Source: CBFDBF01 sp050291465 | GTDB taxonomy: Bacteria > Pseudomonadota > Gammaproteobacteria > Chromatiales > Chromatiaceae | Direction: 5' to 3' | Assembly: GCA_050291465.1 (NCBI GenBank) | Contig: JBNKJV010000016.1 | Coordinates: 1-64,000, forward strand | DNA length: 64,000 nt | In this document: positions 62,710 through 64,000 of the stretch, piece by piece | Position numbering within the stretch: the stretch's first letter is position 1 | Layout of the letters: every line of letters starts with the position of its first letter | Position numbers and translations under genes: made by a program | The notes under the pieces: generated by a model | Told to the model about the DNA's origin: nothing | Database searches by the model: none | What the model saw: the letters and a program-made list of their open reading frames with translations, nothing else

Positions 62710-63390
62710 ATGAAACTACTGGCGATTGAAACGGCGACCGAGGCCTGTTCCGCCGCGCTGTTGCAGGATGGTGAATTCCGTGAGCGCTATGAGGTCCAAC
62801 CTCGTAGACAGAGCGAACTTATCCTGGCCATGGTGGAGGGATTGCTGGCCGAGGCCGGGACGAGACCCGCGGAGCTGGACGCCCTTGCATTTGGCTGCGG
62901 TCCCGGGTCTTTCACCGGGGTACGTATCGCGGTCGGAGTGGCTCAAGGAATCGCCTTTGGCGCCGATATACCTGTAGTACCGGTCTCCACGCTGGCGGCA
63001 TTGGCGCAGCGCCATTACCGGGAGAGCGGCCGGAAGCGGTTGTTGCCTGCCTTCGATGCCCGCATGAGCGAACTCTACTGGGGTTGCTATGAGGTAGGTG
63101 CGGAAGGGGTGGTGGAGCCGGTCAGGGATGATTGTCTGGCCTCATCGGACAGGGTCCGATGGCCTGAGGGCGGCGGTTGGCACGGTGTGGGCAGTGGTTG
63201 GTCCGCCTATGGCGAACTCCTCGCTGGGCGCATGGGGGGCGATCTGGAGTCGGTGACCACGGACCTTCATTGCAGTGCCCGCGATGTGGCGCTTCTCGGT
63301 TCGGTCGGGTTTCGACGTGGAACGGCGGTGCAGGCGGACAGGGCGTTGCCCGTCTATCTTAGGGATCAAGTGGCGCGGAAACCCGCTTAG
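62710..63390 (+). CDS. tsaB: tRNA t6A biosynthesis protein TsaB
   Basis: TsaB is the inactive Kae1-like partner that supports TsaD in transferring threonylcarbamoyl to A37. The 226-residue protein begins MKLLAIETATEACSAALLQ and contains the signature GCGPGSFTGVRIAVGVAQGI. The C-terminal part is variable. The start at 62710 is fixed by the protein; an upstream ATG at 62677 adds 11 residues. tsaB next to yoaA is a known gammaproteobacterial arrangement. Confidence 0.92.
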   Translation: MKLLAIETATEACSAALLQDGEFRERYEVQPRRQSELILAMVEGLLAEAGTRPAELDALAFGCGPGSFTGVRIAVGVAQGIAFGADIPVVPVSTLAALAQRHYRESGRKRLLPAFDARMSELYWGCYEVGAEGVVEPVRDDCLASSDRVRWPEGGGWHGVGSGWSAYGELLAGRMGGDLESVTTDLHCSARDVALLGSVGFRRGTAVQADRALPVYLRDQVARKPA

Positions 63391-63533
63391 TCTAAAGATT
63401 TTCTTTAAATGACATGTATAACATGCTAATAATACGGAGAATATGGTTAAAATCTCCGGAAAAGGGACAAAAAAGGCCAAAAAAGCCTGTGACCACGCTG
63501 AACAAGACAAACATTGATAATCTGGAGTACTAA

Positions 63534-64000
63534 ATGGGCAAAAGGGCACCGATACGATTTCTAGTCTCAGGTTTGATATGCGGGATAGGTTTTCTCGCGC
63601 TTCCTGCAGTTCCAGTGGACGCCGCAGAGGATAACCTTGTCCAGAAAACCGAGGAGTTGAAGAAGCGGCTCGAGGCCCGCATTGCCGAGGTGACCTCCGA
63701 TCCGGTACGACTCCGGGCCTATCTGGAACAGGGGCAGGAGCGGATCATTCTCTGTAACCATTGTCACGGTAAGGATGGTGTCGCTATTCAACGGCCTGGC
63801 CTGAAGCGTATCGTGCCCAATCTGGCGGGCCAGAATCCGGTCTATATCATCGATCAGTTTCAGCGTTTCGAGGACGGCCGGCGCAAAGACTTCATGATGG
63901 GTGGTCTGGCCAAGAATTTCACCGAAGAGGACATGATCAAGATCGCCATCTACTATTCCAGACTGAGGCCGAAGACAGCGGGGGGTGGACGCCCCGACCT
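63534..64000 (+). CDS. c-type cytochrome, truncated by the window end
   Basis: This is a partial gene of at least 155 codons that is still open at the last base. The signal peptide (FLVSGLICGIGFLALPAVPV, cleavage near DAA at about residue 31) sends it to the periplasm. After a helical linker, the haem motif LCNHCH gives Cys74, Cys77 and His78. PNLAGQNPVYIIDQFQRFED and a Met-rich segment (DFMMGGLAKN) follow, the likely axial Met region. This wording resembles small class I cytochromes of c4/c553 type. GGAG in TCTGGAGTACTAA precedes the ATG. The end is unknown. Confidence 0.88.
   Translation, partial: MGKRAPIRFLVSGLICGIGFLALPAVPVDAAEDNLVQKTEELKKRLEARIAEVTSDPVRLRAYLEQGQERIILCNHCHGKDGVAIQRPGLKRIVPNLAGQNPVYIIDQFQRFEDGRRKDFMMGGLAKNFTEEDMIKIAIYYSRLRPKTAGGGRPD

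Overview
The window reads as a chromosomal segment of a gammaproteobacterium with fairly high GC content. Typical gammaproteobacterial gene orders are present: pepA-holC, lptF-lptG, yebC-ruvCAB-ybgC-tolQRAB-pal-cpoB-queE-queC, yajC-secD-secF, tig-clpP-clpX-lon-hupB-ppiD, and mrcB. A YeeE/YedE (TsuA-like) sulfur-compound transporter, a rhodanese, a c-type cytochrome and a possible PPi-type phosphoenolpyruvate carboxykinase would fit a sulfur-oxidising or autotrophic lineage, but that is inference and the genus is not determined. There is no phage, insertion sequence or CRISPR array.

Layout. 1-510: repeat-like GC-rich DNA with a long perfect hairpin, then the parC upstream region. 511-5116: parC, convergent with pepA-holC-hypothetical. 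5275-7478: lptF-lptG, the LPS export permeases. 7702-10874 (minus): HDOD-GAF protein, short radical SAM protein, a GBBH-N/MoaD fusion and an RDD membrane protein. 10904-15208: lipase-like hydrolase, yebC, ruvCAB and ybgC. 15198-21386: Tol-Pal envelope machine followed by the queuosine genes queE and queC. 21570-24625: sulfur transporter, ankyrin lipoprotein, tRNA-Lys and a small secreted protein. 24639-26128 (minus): tatD-tcdA. 26370-29861: a 1163-residue protein with PEPCK-like P-loop motifs. 30108-32943: Mut7-C RNase-like protein, and (minus) mtaB with a PAP2/LpxT-like phosphatase. 33206-37834: rmuC, then yajC-secD-secF. 37952-47152: tRNA-Leu, tig, clpP, clpX, lon, hupB, tRNA-Val, tRNA-Asp and ppiD, a protein quality-control block. 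47191-50008: a two-gene oxidoreductase cassette and fabI. 50193-55960: an incomplete peptide ABC importer, a rhodanese and an ABC-2 exporter. 56112-60551: L,D-transpeptidase, PBP1b, a TPR lipoprotein and a nuclease-fold-like protein. 60609-64000: yoaA, tsaB and a cytochrome c that runs off the window.

Themes. Envelope biogenesis is covered by LptFG, Tol-Pal, Sec, PBP1b, an L,D-transpeptidase and an LpxT-like enzyme. tRNA position-37 chemistry appears three times (TsaB makes t6A, TcdA cyclises it, MtaB methylthiolates it), and QueE/QueC add queuosine precursor synthesis. Several intergenic spaces carry inverted, 7-bp-periodic tandem repeats. Three of these lie just upstream of the start codons of ruvB, queC and rmuC, where no Shine-Dalgarno sequence is visible.

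The least conventional loci are the PEPCK-like giant protein, the HDOD/radical SAM/GBBH-MoaD cluster in which the MoaD-like tail lacks its GlyGly end, the oxidoreductase pair between ppiD and fabI, and the peptide importer that has no second permease or ATPase nearby.
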